Numbered from the stretch's first letter, positions 13,056-24,826 are shown. The stretch is DNA of 64,000 nucleotides from Okapia johnstoni (GCA_024291935.2 CM044320.1:28798001-28862000); one strand, 5' to 3'. A program made the numbers and translations. Notes: generated from the letters alone by a model not told the origin.

Positions 13056-13222
13056 GGGACTTCCCTGGCTGTCCAGTGGTAAGACTTTTCCTTTCAGTGC
13101 AGAGGGTATGGTTTAAATTCTAGTGAGGGAGCTAGGATCCCATGAATTTTGAGACCAAAAAATACCAAGACATAAAACAGAGGCAATACTGTAACAAATT
13201 CAATAAAGATTTTAAAATGGTC
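13056..13222 (+). mobile_element. CHR-type SINE
   Basis: It begins GGGACTTCCCTGGCTGTCCA and ends with ACAAATTCAATAAAGA then an A/T tail. It lies immediately after the BovB 3' end. Confidence 0.88.
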
Positions 13223-13310
13223 CCCATTTAAAAAAAAACTTTAGCAAAAACTATTTTAAAATAGAGACAGGTGGATATTCTAACAAATGCACAGTAGTGT
13301 AATTGCCTCA

Positions 13311-13506
13311 GGAAACCCCATGGCTCAGATGGTAAAGAGTCTGCCTACAATACAAGTGACCTGGGTTCAATCCTTCAGTTGGGAAGATCCCTTGGAGAAG
13401 GAAATAGCAACACACAGCAGCATTCTTGCCTGGAGAATTCCATGGACAGAGGAGCCTGGCAGTCTACAGTCCATGGGGTCTCAAAGAGTCAGACACAACT
13501 GAGCAA

Positions 13507-13547
<41 letters not shown>

Positions 13548-13548
13548 T
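13311..13548 (+). mobile_element. Bov-tA SINE ending in a (CA)n microsatellite
   Basis: The Bov-tA body ends GACACAACTGAGCAACTAC and runs into (CA)n at 13509-13548, with one G interruption near 13541. Confidence 0.9.
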
Positions 13549-13845
13549 ATAATCACCTCTGGTGAATTAACGTTGACAAACCATGGAATCCAAACAACTC
13601 TCTTAGATGGACTGGCATCCTAGTGAGCCTGAAATTATTCATGGTTCTCTCTTCTCCATCAGTCTCCTTCATTCACTTACAGAGTTCCCATCTTTGGAGT
13701 TTACCAAGTTCTAGATTCTAAGAACATCATTTTGCTTGGTATAGGTCTTCTCGCCACGGAGGTATTTTTGTTTTTTTTCAGTCTTGTGGTGGGGTAGGTG
13801 TGGGGCCCTGAAGCTGATTATCCTGTGTAGCCTGTCATTCAAAGA
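13549..13845. other. Unclassified spacer
   Basis: No gene or repeat family is recognised. Confidence 0.5.
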
Positions 13846-14160
13846 TGAAAAGTGAAAGTGAAAGTTTCTCAGTCGTGTCTGACTCTTTGTGACCCCATAG
13901 ACTATACAGTCCATGGAATTCTCCAGGCCAGAATACTGGAGTTGGTAGCCTTTCCCTTCTCCAGGGGATCTTCCCAATACAGGGGATCGAAACCAGGTCT
14001 CCCACATTGCAGGCAGATTCGTTACCAGCTGAGCCAAAAGGCAAGCCCAAGAATACTGGAGTGGGTAGCGTATCCCTTCTCCAGGGGATCTTCCCAACCC
14101 AGGAATCGAACCGGGGTCTTCTGCATCGCAGGCGGATTCTTTACCAACTGAGATATGAGG
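13846..14160 (-). mobile_element. Fused-dimer Bov-tA SINE
   Basis: Two reverse Bov-tA units share a junction: the first ends with AGCCAAAAGGCAAGCCC and the second starts AAGAATACTGGAGTGGGTAG. The second ends with ACCAACTGAGATATGAGGGA. Confidence 0.9.
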
Positions 14161-14324
14161 GATTAAGATGAGTCATATTTAACTTTCTGAGATCCCCAAA
14201 GAACCACACCCATATCGGTTAAAGACAGTACCTGCTGAAGATTTTCAAACAGTGCTTCTCAGCCTTGACTGACATTCAAATCAACTCAGAGCTTTTAAAA
14301 AACTGCCAGTTCCACAGTGCAGTG

Positions 14325-14618
14325 AGTGTCGGGGTTTGGTCCCCAGACTGCTACCAGAACAACCAATAGCACCTGGGAACTGTTCAGAAATGCAAATCAG
14401 GGACTTCCCTAGTAGTCCAGCAGATGAGACTCTGTGCTTCCACTGTAGGGGGGCACCTCTTGATCCCTGGTGGGAAAACTAAGATCCCACAGTCCACATG
14501 TTCAACCAAAAAGAAAAGAAAAAAAAAAGCACAAACCAGGGTATAGGGTCCAGCAATCTGTGTTTTATTAAGCCTTCCAGGGGATTCTAAGATACCTAAA
14601 AGTTTGAGAACTACTTCT
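14325..14618 (-). mobile_element. MER5-like hAT DNA transposon, split by a CHR SINE
   Basis: Left part: TTGGTCCCCAGACTGCTACC, then GCACCTGGGAACTGTTCAGA. Right part (from about 14539): GGTCCAGCAATCTGTGTTTT and AAAAGTTTGAGAACTAC. Together they follow the MER5A consensus order, and the CHR SINE occupies the gap. 14250-14310 (CTTCTCAGCCTTGACTGACA) may be a second hAT fragment. Strand call is tentative. Confidence 0.75.
14400..14530 (+). mobile_element. CHR-type SINE nested in the MER5-like element
   Basis: It begins GGGACTTCCCTAGTAGTCCA, includes AACTAAGATCCCACAGTCC, and ends in an A-rich tail. Confidence 0.87.
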
Positions 14619-14928
14619 CTAGTTCATCTCAGGCAAAGAAAATGAGAATTTCTGGAGGAGAAGCCTAAACATAAGACTAAGGACCACTGTATTTAAAAAA
14701 AAAAAAAAAGCAAACACTAAATCTATTCAAGCAGTTGGAATGAGATTCACCTGGCTGAGATTAAGCAGAAAAAAAGATTGGGAAATTGGGGTAGGGGGTT
14801 AATTTAAGAAAGTTAGATTATAATTTCTTTGGACTTTCAAAGATCAAGAAAATTTGATTAGGAGTTACATTTTTGGGATTTATAACTCACAAAACTAAAA
14901 TAATTTGATTTCAGATTTTTAATCTTCT

Positions 14929-15021
14929 GTTGTTCAGTTGCTCAGTCATGTCTGACTCTTTGCAACCTCACAGACTGCAGCACACTAGGCTTCCCTGTCC
15001 TTCACCATCTCCCAGAGACCA
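14929..15021 (-). mobile_element. BovB 3'-end fragment
   Basis: It reads TTGTTCAGTTGCTCAGTCAT, GCAGCACACTAGGCTTCCC and CCATCTCCCAGAG, the reversed BovB 3' terminus. Confidence 0.8.
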
Positions 15022-15532
15022 CTCAAACTTTAAAAGAAAAATCTATTAAGATGAAAGTTGTCAAGCATACAGAAACATACAATTAATAGTATAAGTGAAC
15101 TGCATATTTCTCAGATTAAACTATTATTAATATTAACATTTTAAAAATACTCTTTTCAACTACTTTTTTCCCCTTTTTCTTTCCTTCATTTTTGTTTTGT
15201 TATGTTTTCTTTTCTAGGGGTATGTGTTGGAGGTTGGAGGGTGGAGTTGGTGCTATAGTATTTTCAGGAAAACTCTTGGCATTATCATATTTAAAATCAC
15301 AAGTACTTTCATAGATGTCACTGAAATTAGGAGCATTGTTCATGTAATAACAATCTTATTTTCTTTTGTAACAGAATTAACAATAATTCTTTGATATTAT
15401 CTAATAACTTGTTTGTAATAGTATTTCCTCGACTGTATCAAAAATATCTTTTGCAGATTCCTTTGAAACAGAAAAAAAAACAAAGTTCATACATGGCATG
15501 TGATGGTTATATTTCTTAGGTCTCTGCTAGTT
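15022..15532. other. A/T-rich unclassified sequence
   Basis: No gene is recognised; a possible very old repeat. Confidence 0.45.
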
Positions 15533-15533
15533 T

Positions 15534-15750
15534 GGGCTTCCCAGGTGGTGCTAGTGGTAAATAACCCTCCTGCCAATGCAGGTAAATGTAAGAGAAGTGG
15601 TTCAATCCCTGGGTTGGAAAGATCCCTTGGAGGAGGGCATGGCAACCCACTCCTTATTCTTGCCTGGAGAATCCCATGGACAGAAGAGCCTGGTGGGCTA
15701 CATACAGTCCAGGGGGTCACAAAGAGTCTGACATGACTGAAGCCACTTGG
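15534..15750 (+). mobile_element. Bov-tA SINE
   Basis: Head GGGCTTCCCAGGTGGTGCTA, body GAGGAGGGCATGGCAACCCA, end CTGACATGACTGAAGCCACT. Confidence 0.9.
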
Positions 15751-16214
15751 CAGGCTCTGTTAGTTTAGAACAGTCACCTTCCCTTTTGTATTCATGTCAT
15801 TGACTTATGGGTGAAATAAGATGGTTCTTCTGTAGAATATCCTCCTTCAGAATTTGTCTATTTGCTTCCCCCTGGTGCTATTTAACTTTCCCCCTACCCC
15901 TCTTCTCTCGTTAAACCAGAAGTTAAATTGATAATCTCACTTAGAGTTAAGTCCAAGATTTTTTGCAAGAAATATTGACATGTTTACATTTACTAACAAG
16001 TGAATTCAAGAGTGCCTGTCTGATCTTTCTATTATAGCCATGAACTTTCCTCTTGATGTTTTGACATCCATTAATGATTATTGCTTGAAACAATCATTAC
16101 TGTAGAAGTCGTAAAATGGTTCATTTATAACACTATCACCCTTCCTACATTTTCATCTGGAATTCTTCTATAAAACCAACTACTCTTATAACTGAATACA
16201 GGCTCATACTGCTC

Positions 16215-16592
16215 ACCACACAACAGGCCAATAAATTGAGTGATGAGTTGTTAGGACAAGAAACAGTGATTTTATTTGGAACTCCAGCAAACCGAGAAGA
16301 TAATGGACTAGTGTCCCCCCAAAAATCTTACCCGAGTTAGAATGCAGGCTTCTTTATACTAAAGGGGGAGCGGGTGTGGCTGTTTGTTGCAAACATTTTG
16401 GCACCGGAATCCTTTGTTCTTGCGCTGTCTGGAAGGTCAGGTCATATTGCTCCTGCAAACCTCCAACAAGATAATTGTTTTTTACAACAATTTTAAACTC
16501 TATTAAGGACTTTGAAAACAAACTCGATAAATGGAGAGATAATAATGTACATGGTTGAAAAACCTGAGATTGTAGAGATATTTTTCCTTACA
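16215..16592 (-). mobile_element. Solo LTR of an endogenous retrovirus
   Basis: Read on the minus strand, the segment starts TGTAAGGAAAAATATCTC and has a TATA-box-like AGTATAAAGAAGCC near 16345. It then has an AATAAAATCACTG poly(A)-type signal near 16270. This order and spacing fit an LTR of about 0.38 kb. No retroviral gag, pol or env lies beside it, so it appears to be solo. The left edge and target-site duplication are unresolved. It resembles ruminant ERV LTRs but the family is not assigned. Confidence 0.65.
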
Positions 16593-17482
16593 CACAAACA
16601 CATAAAGAAAAATAATCCTGAAATTCTTCATGGTCCCAATCAAAACACAGGTGGACTTTGAGAAAAGTAAGACAAACAAATTCTCAAATTTAAAAGAAGG
16701 AATAAATGTTTAAGGATAATTGACACAACTTTGAAAAAAAGAAGGTTAAAGTGACTATAACTGATATTGTTAGCTGCCTACACAGCAACGATTTCCCCGT
16801 TCTTTCTCATTAGCAGAGCTCCAATTGTGTTCACCTTCTTTGCTGCAGAAGGAATGCCCCTTTCCCACTTCATTTCTAGGGCTCATCGTAACTGGGCTCA
16901 TTGTAACTGGTCTTAGACAATCACGTCTCATCCTCTTTGCTTCGATGTGGATGTTTGGTGATCTGCCCAATGACATGTAAGGGGGAAAGTTTTCTTCAAT
17001 CTTAATTTTTTTAAATTGAAGTACAGTTAATTTCTTCACTCTTAAAGAGACAGGAAAAGACAGTCCCTTTTTCAAAACAATGCTTTGGCATATGTCAAAT
17101 ACACTTCCTGCTACTAAGACTGCCATTGTGTAACCAGGAAGAGAAAGCCAACTTGCCAGTGACAACTGAGGAAAGCCTTGGTGATTTCTTATCTCAGGAC
17201 TTCTGGTTTATAGAACATAATTAATGACCCTCCTTATATAAAAATTTGGTGATATATATGCATTCAAAAAGATAAAACATATTTTAAGTAGAAAAATAAT
17301 TCAAAATAGTATGTATAGTATGATTCCATTTATGCAGAACAAAATACATACGTATTATTTACGTCATACTCATAGAAAATTCATCCAAGGAAACAAAGCA
17401 ACCTATTAACAATGTTTACTTCTTTTGCATAATATTAGGCTTTTACTTTATAATATTTAAATTTTTTTAAATTTTAGTTTCT
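16593..17482. other. Intergenic sequence with a chance 131-codon ORF
   Basis: The minus-strand ORF at 16770-17165 has no domain or signal I recognise and no exon signals. The rest is A/T-rich. Confidence 0.45.
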
Positions 17483-17788
17483 GTTTATTTTATTATTTTT
17501 GGCTGTGCTGGGTCTTCATTGATGCATGCAGGCTTTTTCTCTAGTTGCAGCAAGTAGGGGCTACTCTCTAGCTGCAGTGTGCAGGCTTTTCATTGCGGTG
17601 GCTACTCTTATTTCAGAGCACAAGTTCTATAGCACATGAGCTAGAACTAGTTGTGGCTTGTGGGCTCAGTAGCTGTGGTGCACAGGCTTAGTTGCCCCAC
17701 AGCATGTAGAATCTTTCCCGATGAGAGGTTGAATTTATGTCCCCTGTGTTGGCAAGTGGATTATCAACCACTGAAACCACCAGGGATG
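17483..17788 (-). mobile_element. CHR-type SINE, long form, diverged
   Basis: Read on the plus strand: TTTTTGGCTGTGCTGGGTCT, CATTGCGGTGGCTACTCTTA, GCTCAGTAGCTGTGGTGCAC and CTGAAACCACCAGGGATG, which is the reversed CHR unit. Confidence 0.85.
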
Positions 17789-18956
17789 TTCTATAATGCT
17801 TCTTAATATTTGAATGGTTTTATAATGATCATACATTATTTCTGGGAAAAAAATGAGATAGAATAAAATGGCAATTTGTCAGGTCAGGGATGAGATAAAG
17901 AATAGAGCACAGAGTAATGTACAGAGTTGTGACTAAAGAACAAGAAAACAAAGGTACTAGCAAATAATAAATAAGTCTGATGTCAAAACCTCTGGATGAT
18001 GACGTAGGTTGGACTCGGCTGTCAGTGTAGTAAAGTGAAGCTTCAGTTTCAGTCATAGTCAAAATCTAGCTGCTGCCCCATGTTCTGGGATTCTGCAACA
18101 ATGAATGAGGAAGGAGAATAAATTCCAGGTGGGCTCTTTGTATATCTGCTCCCAGCTGGCTGAGGAAACATTTATGTTCAAAACCTTGGCCCATCTCATG
18201 GAATGCCCACCTGCATTGTCTGCCAAGCAGTGAATTTTGGGCTACAAGAGGCAAGTTTCACAAGTCATTAATTATACCAGATGGTGGTGGAAGATTTAAT
18301 AGACAACATAAATCTTCTGGGGGAAACAACCATCAACCAATCAGTTCAGAAAATAGCATCCATCCATATATCAGTATAGACAATCACTAGTCTTGGCACA
18401 GCAGGTATCCATCATGGAAGTTGGTGAGGTAGTTGTAAATTACATCACCCAGATACGAAACATAAAATCCCAGAATGATAAATTCTAGGAAAAAAAAATA
18501 TATATTTTATGCTTCTCTGTTTGAACAGAAATATAACTCAATGTGATAGAGACACAGTACAGTCTGCATGGGACCCTGTGAAAATAGAAAATTGATTAAG
18601 AACACACATTTTACAGTGGCAGAGATCTTGAATCTGTGACAGGGTTGCTCTTTTGAGTAGAAAATGGTGCTAATGTATCAGCAACCAGGTCAAAGTTGTG
18701 TGTTCAGTACCCGAGGTAGGCAAATTTTCTGTGTTTTCAGGCTACAAGGTGCAATTTGCCCTTAAATAGGGCAAAAAAAGGAGGGCACTGGGAATGTATG
18801 GATCTATCTCTATTACTGGAAAGCCATTCAAATAGCTTATTCTGCCAGTGACAGGTCAGCAGTTTCACCTTTAAAACAAGAGGGAACTAATCATTATGAA
18901 CACAGTAGACACTTGTAATTCATATCAGTGGTGGAAACGTTAGATAATATTATTGG
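17789..18956. other. Unclassified intergenic sequence
   Basis: No gene or repeat family is recognised. Small minus-strand ORFs at 17829-18062 and 18066-18254 look like chance. Confidence 0.45.
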
Positions 18957-19083
18957 GTGCGTGCTAAGTTGCTTCAGTCATGTCTGTCTCTTTGCAACCC
19001 TTTAGACTGTCTTCCACAAGGCTCCTCTGTCCATGGGATGCTCCAGGCAAGAATACTGGAGTGGGTTGCCATGCCCTCTTCCA
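18957..19083 (-). mobile_element. Bov-A SINE fragment
   Basis: It reads GTGCTAAGTTGCTTCAGTCA to GTGGGTTGCCATGCCCTCTT. AATATTATT on both sides suggests a short target-site duplication. Confidence 0.85.
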
Positions 19084-20507
19084 AATATTATTACTATTAG
19101 ATGTCAAATATTGTTTCCAGAAATATGACTTTTACTTTTGACATAAAGTAAAATGTGTCCCAGTTTTCCAGGACACCAAAAACTGTATCTTCTTTGCAAT
19201 TTTCCTAGTTCAGCATTAAACATCAAAAGAACTCACCATAGTAACTCATGGAGAAGGAACGTATTTTAATGATCTTACCCCTGATATTGCAAAATGTCAT
19301 TCTGTTAGTTCTTTTCCATGACACTTGTCATTACAATACTTTTAGCACTTCACTTTTCCTTTGTGAGTTAAAGAAATAGCTATTAAAAACTTAACACTAA
19401 TCAGGCAAATACTATTACCGCTAGTATATAAATACTAGTACAATAAAAGTAATAGTATTTATTTTTTATGTTTAGAAATGACTCATTAGTTGGGACACCT
19501 TGAAAATCTTTGCCAATTTGTCCAAACTGCTACTAATCAAATATTTCAAGTGTAGATGTTTAAATAAAAAAAATTAACACTGAATTTAATTAAACCGAAA
19601 CCTTGATAATTGAATTCTAGTCATAATTTTTGAAGACAAAGTTACCTTAGAAAGAAATGGATAGCTTCTTTAGTCTACAAATATAGCCCCTGGCTGCTTA
19701 TCAGCTGCAGATGAAGAAAATAAAATCTATGGAATGAGGCAGAAGAGGAGAAATTACTGCTAAATTTCTGGGATGAGCAAGGGAAGTTCTTTCTAGGTAA
19801 ATCCATGTGTCAGGTAGGACTGGCAAATACTACAGCAACCCAGGAGCTCAACAGCTTAACCTTATAGAAGTTTGTTTCCTATCCAATCCTGCCTGGACTC
19901 TGAGCATCGTTGCAAATTTCAGTTAGACCTTTACCATTCTTTACCAGGATTGTTCACAGGGTTATAGTTACTGTGTCAGCCTTGAAAGACGAGGTAATGT
20001 CTTCTCCACAGACAAGGGCAGGCTCGATTCTGCTCACAATAAAATGGTGAACTCCCCAAGCTCAGTGTTCCTTTCCCATAAATTAGCTCACTGCATGTGG
20101 AGACATCTCTCTCATGTCCTGTGTTGCCTGAATAGAACTTGGGAGACAAGAAAAAATAGATACAAACCAACATGAAGCTCTGGCTACCGATTTTGCCAGG
20201 AATAGTAAAGATTATTGTTTCTGACTCAGGAGTTTTGTGTCTTCTTCCAAGATCCATGAAACAGTAGCAGATACACCAGTTATCCTGTGAGTATTGTAAA
20301 ATCCCAGATCCCTCATAATTCTTGACAGGTGGAGGTTGGGGCTCTGTTCCAAACACAGTTGTTCAGGGCTCAAGGCATATATTAGCTTTTCCAACCAATG
20401 AGTCCTCACCTACATCTTCTGCAGACAAATGACAGGTGAGGGAAGTAACAACAGGGAATGTATAGGAGGTTCTAGGGGCCAGGCCTGTAAGCAAAATAAA
20501 TCACTTC
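19084..20507. other. Unclassified intergenic sequence
   Basis: It contains a 126-codon minus-strand ORF (19976-20356) without a recognisable motif. A more GC-balanced segment at 19900-20450 may be an old LTR-type relic, but I cannot name it. Confidence 0.4.
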
Positions 20508-21085
20508 TATCCATTTACAATAGATAGGACATGGAAACAACCTAAATGTCCATCAAGAGATGAATGGATAAAGAAGGGTATGGTACATATATAAAATGGA
20601 ATATTACTCAGCCTTAAAAAAGGAATAAAATTGGGTCATTTGTAGAGATGTGGATGAACCTAGAGTCATATGGAATGAAGTATATCATAAAGAGAAAAAC
20701 AAATATTGTATATTAACACATGTATGTGGAATCTAGAAAGATGGCGCAGATGAACCTATTTCCAGGGCTGGAATAGAGATGCAGACATAGAGAGAGGACA
20801 TACGGACAGAGAGGGAAAGGGAGGGTGGGATGAACCGAGAGATTGTTTGACATAAATACAAACAGCTAGTGGGAAGCTAGCTATAAAACAGACAGCTAGT
20901 GGGAAGCTGTTATATAGAACAAGAAGCTCAGCTTGGTGTTCTGTGATGACTGAGATGGGTGGTAAGAGGGGTGGAGTGGGAGGGAGATCCAAGATGGTAG
21001 GCATGTATGTATAATACATAGCTGATTCACTATGTCATACAGCAGGAGCTAGCACAACATTGTAAAGCAATTATATTTCAATAAA
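20508..21085 (+). mobile_element. 5'-truncated L1 3' end with target-site duplication
   Basis: It contains AATGTCCATCAAGAGATGAA, GGAATATTACTCAGCC and the 3'UTR to ATATTTCAATAAAAAATA. AAATAAATCACTTC occurs just before (about 20494-20507) and after (about 21086-21099). Confidence 0.88.
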
Positions 21086-21172
21086 AAATAAATCACTTCC
21101 ATATTCCATTGACTGGAATGGAAGCCATATGATCCCAACTTATTAATGGGAAGCTGAGATATAATCTGTGTG

Positions 21173-21324
21173 GTCAGGAAGATCCCCTGGAGAAGGGAAT
21201 GGCTATTCACTCCAGTATTCTTGCCTGGAGAACTCCATGTGCAGAGGAGCCTCCCTGATGAGTTATAGTCCATAAGGTCACAGAGAGTCAGCCACAACTT
21301 AGCAACTAAAATTTTCACTTTCAG
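21173..21324 (+). mobile_element. Bov-A SINE fragment, headless
   Basis: It starts within the Bov-tA head-body boundary (GGTCAGGAAGATCCCCTGGA) and ends CAGCCACAACTTAGCAACTA. Confidence 0.85.
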
Positions 21325-21870
21325 GAGTAAAAGAGAAATAGGTCTTGAAAAGCATATAGGGATTTCCTTGCTACAGTCCAACAAGGTGGTGTGATCATGG
21401 AAAACATAAAATCAAGTTTGGAACTTTAGAATTTACTCAATAGGAGTCAGTGCCTGGACCTAATAAAGCTAACAAGTACATCTAGAGTTTTGTCTTCTGT
21501 GGAGGAATCAGCATTTCTACAATACTTTCAGATGAGGGAAAACAAGAAAAAAGGCATAGCATTCTCTGTTTTCCTAGAGAATGAAGAAAGCTTTCCCATC
21601 TTGACCTGTAAAGGTTTGAAGTAAAAAGTGAAATTAAATTTGCCAATTAAATATTACTTGGCCACCGTTATTGTTTAAAATTCTTCTTGGGTTTAACTTC
21701 TTTTATTTCAGGTGGTTGCTCAGGTGTTCAGAGTGTTTCCTCTATCAGAGAACGTGTGGAGGCGGAGATGAGGAGGAAAGGATCCTGAGGTCTGGGGCTC
21801 TGGCCCTATTTGACTTCTCTGAGGCTGTTTCTGATCTTCCTTGGACACTGGGCATTTTTCTCTTCGTTTG
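21325..21870. other. Unclassified intergenic sequence
   Basis: No gene or repeat is recognised. Confidence 0.45.
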
Positions 21871-22068
21871 TGGTTGTTGTTTAGGTGCTAAGTCATGTTC
21901 AACTCTTTGTGACCCCATGGATTGAAGCCCACCAGGCTTCTCTGTCCTTAGGATTTTCCAGGCAAGAATACTGGAGTGGGTTGCCATGCCCTCCTCCAGG
22001 GGATTTTCCTGACCCAGGGGTTGAAACTGCAGTCTCTGTTATTCGCTGCTTAAAGTCACCAGGAGGAA
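21871..22068 (-). mobile_element. Bov-tA SINE, degraded head
   Basis: The BovB-derived end TTGTTTAGGTGCTAAGTCAT and core GGATTTTCCAGGCAAGAATA are clear; the tRNA-like end near 22050 is badly diverged. Confidence 0.85.
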
Positions 22069-22642
22069 AACTTGCAGTCTTTTCTCTTTCCTGATCAGAT
22101 TCTTGTGCTTGTCCCTCCATGATGACTGAACTCTGCCTTGGTTGGAGAGGCAAGGAGTCGACAACACCCCCTACATCTGTTCTAACCTGTCAACTGGATG
22201 CACCTTGCTGGTTGCTCTTCTTCTCTGAGGGCACTTGAAATTCCAGCCTGTGCCCAGAAAAAATGGAGAGAAAGCCCTCCTTCTCTTATATGCCCGAAAC
22301 CTTACCTGGTTGTTTTTAACACGTCACTTCCAGGCCTTGATGTGAAACAGGGAGGAAGGGGTCATGGATCTGATCGTGTCCTCTGTCTTCCTCTTCTCCA
22401 CTCACCCCTGGGGATCTCCGGTTCTTCCCTGTGCAATCAATATCCTTCCTAGGTCTCAGCCCATCTGCTCCCTCTTCCTGCAATCCCTAGTGAAAGTTTA
22501 AGTTCAGACCACCAATCTTTAAGGAGTTTGAAAATGTAGAAAGCCTTTCTCTCTCATCAAACTTTGCCTTCCAGGAGGCTACTTTTTGCAAGAGTCCTAT
22601 AAATATCCAAGCAATTAAGTAGTGTGTCCTAGCCTTCCGCTG
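22069..22642. other. Unclassified, relatively GC-rich sequence
   Basis: It contains an 84-codon plus-strand ORF (22198-22452) with no recognised motif and no splice context. Confidence 0.45.
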
Positions 22643-22858
22643 AGGGCCTTCCCAGGTGGTGCTAGTGGTAAAGAACCCACCTGCCAGTGCTGGGGACATG
22701 AGAGACTCGGGTTCAATCCCTAGATTGAGAAGATACCCTGGAGGAGGGCATAGCAACCCACTCTAGTATTCTTGCCTGGGAAATCCCATGGACAGAGGAA
22801 CCTGGCAGGCTACAGAGTGGCACAGAGTTTGTCACAACTGAAGCAACTTAGCACAACA
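22643..22858 (+). mobile_element. Bov-tA SINE
   Basis: Head AGGGCCTTCCCAGGTGGTGC, body GAGGAGGGCATAGCAACCCA, end TTGTCACAACTGAAGCAACT. Confidence 0.9.
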
Positions 22859-23449
22859 TACATATCCTTCTTCTGAAGCACTGAAACCCACTGGTTCACT
22901 AAGTGGAAAGTCTCAGGACACCACATTTTAAAGGGAAGAAAAATATATCACTGTTTGAAGTAGGTATCTGTTACACTCTCACTCTTGAAGGAAAACAACT
23001 AAAAATATGGATAATGTTTTCTTCCCATACATATTCTTCCAGCACCACTTGTAACAAATACTACCTTGTGGTATTTGGGGCTATCATAACTTTGCCTTCC
23101 AGGACAACACTCACATCTTGGATGACTTTCAAATCCAGTGTTACACAATCTACTTCCAGTTGTTACTTCTTTGGCTCTTTCTTCCACATGAGTGTTGAGT
23201 AGTATCCATTGTCTTAGAACCACACTGGGAGCGAGAGTATGGCTATTTTATTTTTTAAAAGACAGCTCTTGTCTCATTTGAGTTTTCAGTGTTCATATCA
23301 CTGTTATAATTAAAAGGGGAAGTTTTCTTGTTTACCAGTACAGTTTTTCAATGTGATTTCAAAACAAGGCTGGTCTTTGTGCCAGAGGCCTGGCTCCTCA
23401 GGTCAGAAAAATTAAAAACTATCTCAAGCAGAAAATTAGGGAATAGACA

Positions 23450-23760
23450 GAACTTCCCTGGTGGTCCAGTGGTTAAGACTCCACACTCTTAATGCCTGGG
23501 TTCAATCGCTGGTCAGAGAACTAGATCCCACTTGCTGCAACTAAGACAGTGTGCATGCATGCTAAGTCGCTTCAGTCATATCTGACTCTTTGCAACCCTA
23601 TGGACTGTACCTTCTCTGTCAATGGGATTCTCCAGGCAAGAATACTGCAGCGGGTTGCCATGCCCTTCTCCAGGAGATCTTCCCCACCCAGGTTTCGAAT
23701 CTGCATTTCCTAAGGCTCCTGACTCAGCACAACCAAGTAAATAAATAACATTTCTAAGAA
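23450..23760 (+). mobile_element. CHR-type SINE split by a reverse Bov-tA
   Basis: The CHR head (CTTCCCTGGTGGTCCAGTGG; CTTGCTGCAACTAAGACAG) stops at about 23547. Its tail (TCAGCACAACCAAGTAAATA) resumes at 23723. Confidence 0.83.
23549..23722 (-). mobile_element. Bov-tA SINE nested in a CHR SINE
   Basis: It reads GCATGCTAAGTCGCTTCAGT to the partial head near CATTTCCTAAGGCTCCTGAC. Confidence 0.87.
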
Positions 23761-24674
23761 AAGAAAATTAGGAAATAGAATTACAGAGGTTTGCTATTCT
23801 AAACATTCTATCATAAGAATCACTCTAGGCCAGAACTCAGCAGAGTGGTGTCACGGAGTAAGTGACTATAGTTAAGCATGTCCCTAGACTCAGGTTCCAG
23901 TTTGGGGTGAGCATAGAGGATAAACACTAGTATTCGGGCAACCAAGGGGCTAAATACGGGGCCAGATACAGGTTGTGGGGAAAAGAAGTTGTGGAGTCCT
24001 GGTGGTTAAAGACCCCAAACAATATCCTCCATATGCTTTTGTCAGATGGACGTTTTCTCAGCCACAGCTCATGAGGAATATTTTGTCCTTACACACCATG
24101 AAAACACGCTCTGACAATTGCCAACTGTCAATATCGATGTTCTCATACTCCAAGTTGTATTTCTTAAAATAGAAAATCTGTCCTCTGAGTTGTTTGATTC
24201 TTATCACAGGAAGTATTTAAACAGAGGCTGTTGAGGCTTATTACTGAAATGTGAAAATAGATTCGCCTTTTCTAAGCTCTACAGTACAAAGAGCAAAAAG
24301 ACAAAATAAGGATTTGGATTTGCAGAAGAAAAATCATATCATTCAAAAAAAAAAAAGATTTTGTCTGTAAGAATGGGCATATGTTCAGTATTAGGAAGTG
24401 GTTCCTGTTGATTTACTTCTACAATTTTTCCACTTCTCTATTTTTATAACTTCAACAACATAAATACCAAAACGTCTCATGCTCCACAAAGAGTATCGGC
24501 AAGACATGGCTTTCATGTGTAAGCCAGTAAAAGACTGACCGAAGATTCTTTTCCCACATTTGCCAAGCATTTGCAATAACTTCTGTTTTAGGAGATTCCA
24601 ACGATCCAGAGTGGAATTAAAGCTGATGTGCACCATTTTTGTTTTGTTTTTTTGTAAGAATTATAAATATCCTG
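23761..24674. other. Unclassified intergenic sequence
   Basis: Contains an 81-codon minus-strand ORF (24391-24636) with no recognised relative. No repeat family is assigned. Confidence 0.4.
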
Positions 24675-24826
24675 TGACTTCCCTGGTGGCCCAGTGGTTA
24701 AGACTTCATCTTCCAATGCAGGTTCAATCCCTGGCCAGGGAGCTCAAACCCCACATACCTCAGGGCCAAAAGATCAAAATGTAAGACAGAAGCGATATTG
24801 AAACAAATTCAATAAAGACTTTTTTT
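24675..24826 (+). mobile_element. CHR-type SINE
   Basis: It starts GACTTCCCTGGTGGCCCAGT and ends with CAAATTCAATAAAGAC then T/A-rich sequence. Confidence 0.88.

Noticed and set aside
16770..17165. A 131-codon minus-strand ORF
   Set aside because: No recognised domain, no splice context, low-complexity tail; length is plausible by chance in 64 kb.
19976..20356. A 126-codon minus-strand ORF
   Set aside because: No motif recognised; possibly within an old LTR-type relic. Not enough to call a gene.
20870..20910. Short direct repeat (ACAGCTAGTGGGAAGCT twice, 30 nt apart)
   Set aside because: It lies inside an L1 3'UTR, where local duplications are common; not worth a separate finding.
24391..24636. 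An 81-codon minus-strand ORF with protein-like composition
   Set aside because: A second frame over the same bases reads equally well and neither matches a family I know; a degenerate retrocopy is possible but unsupported.
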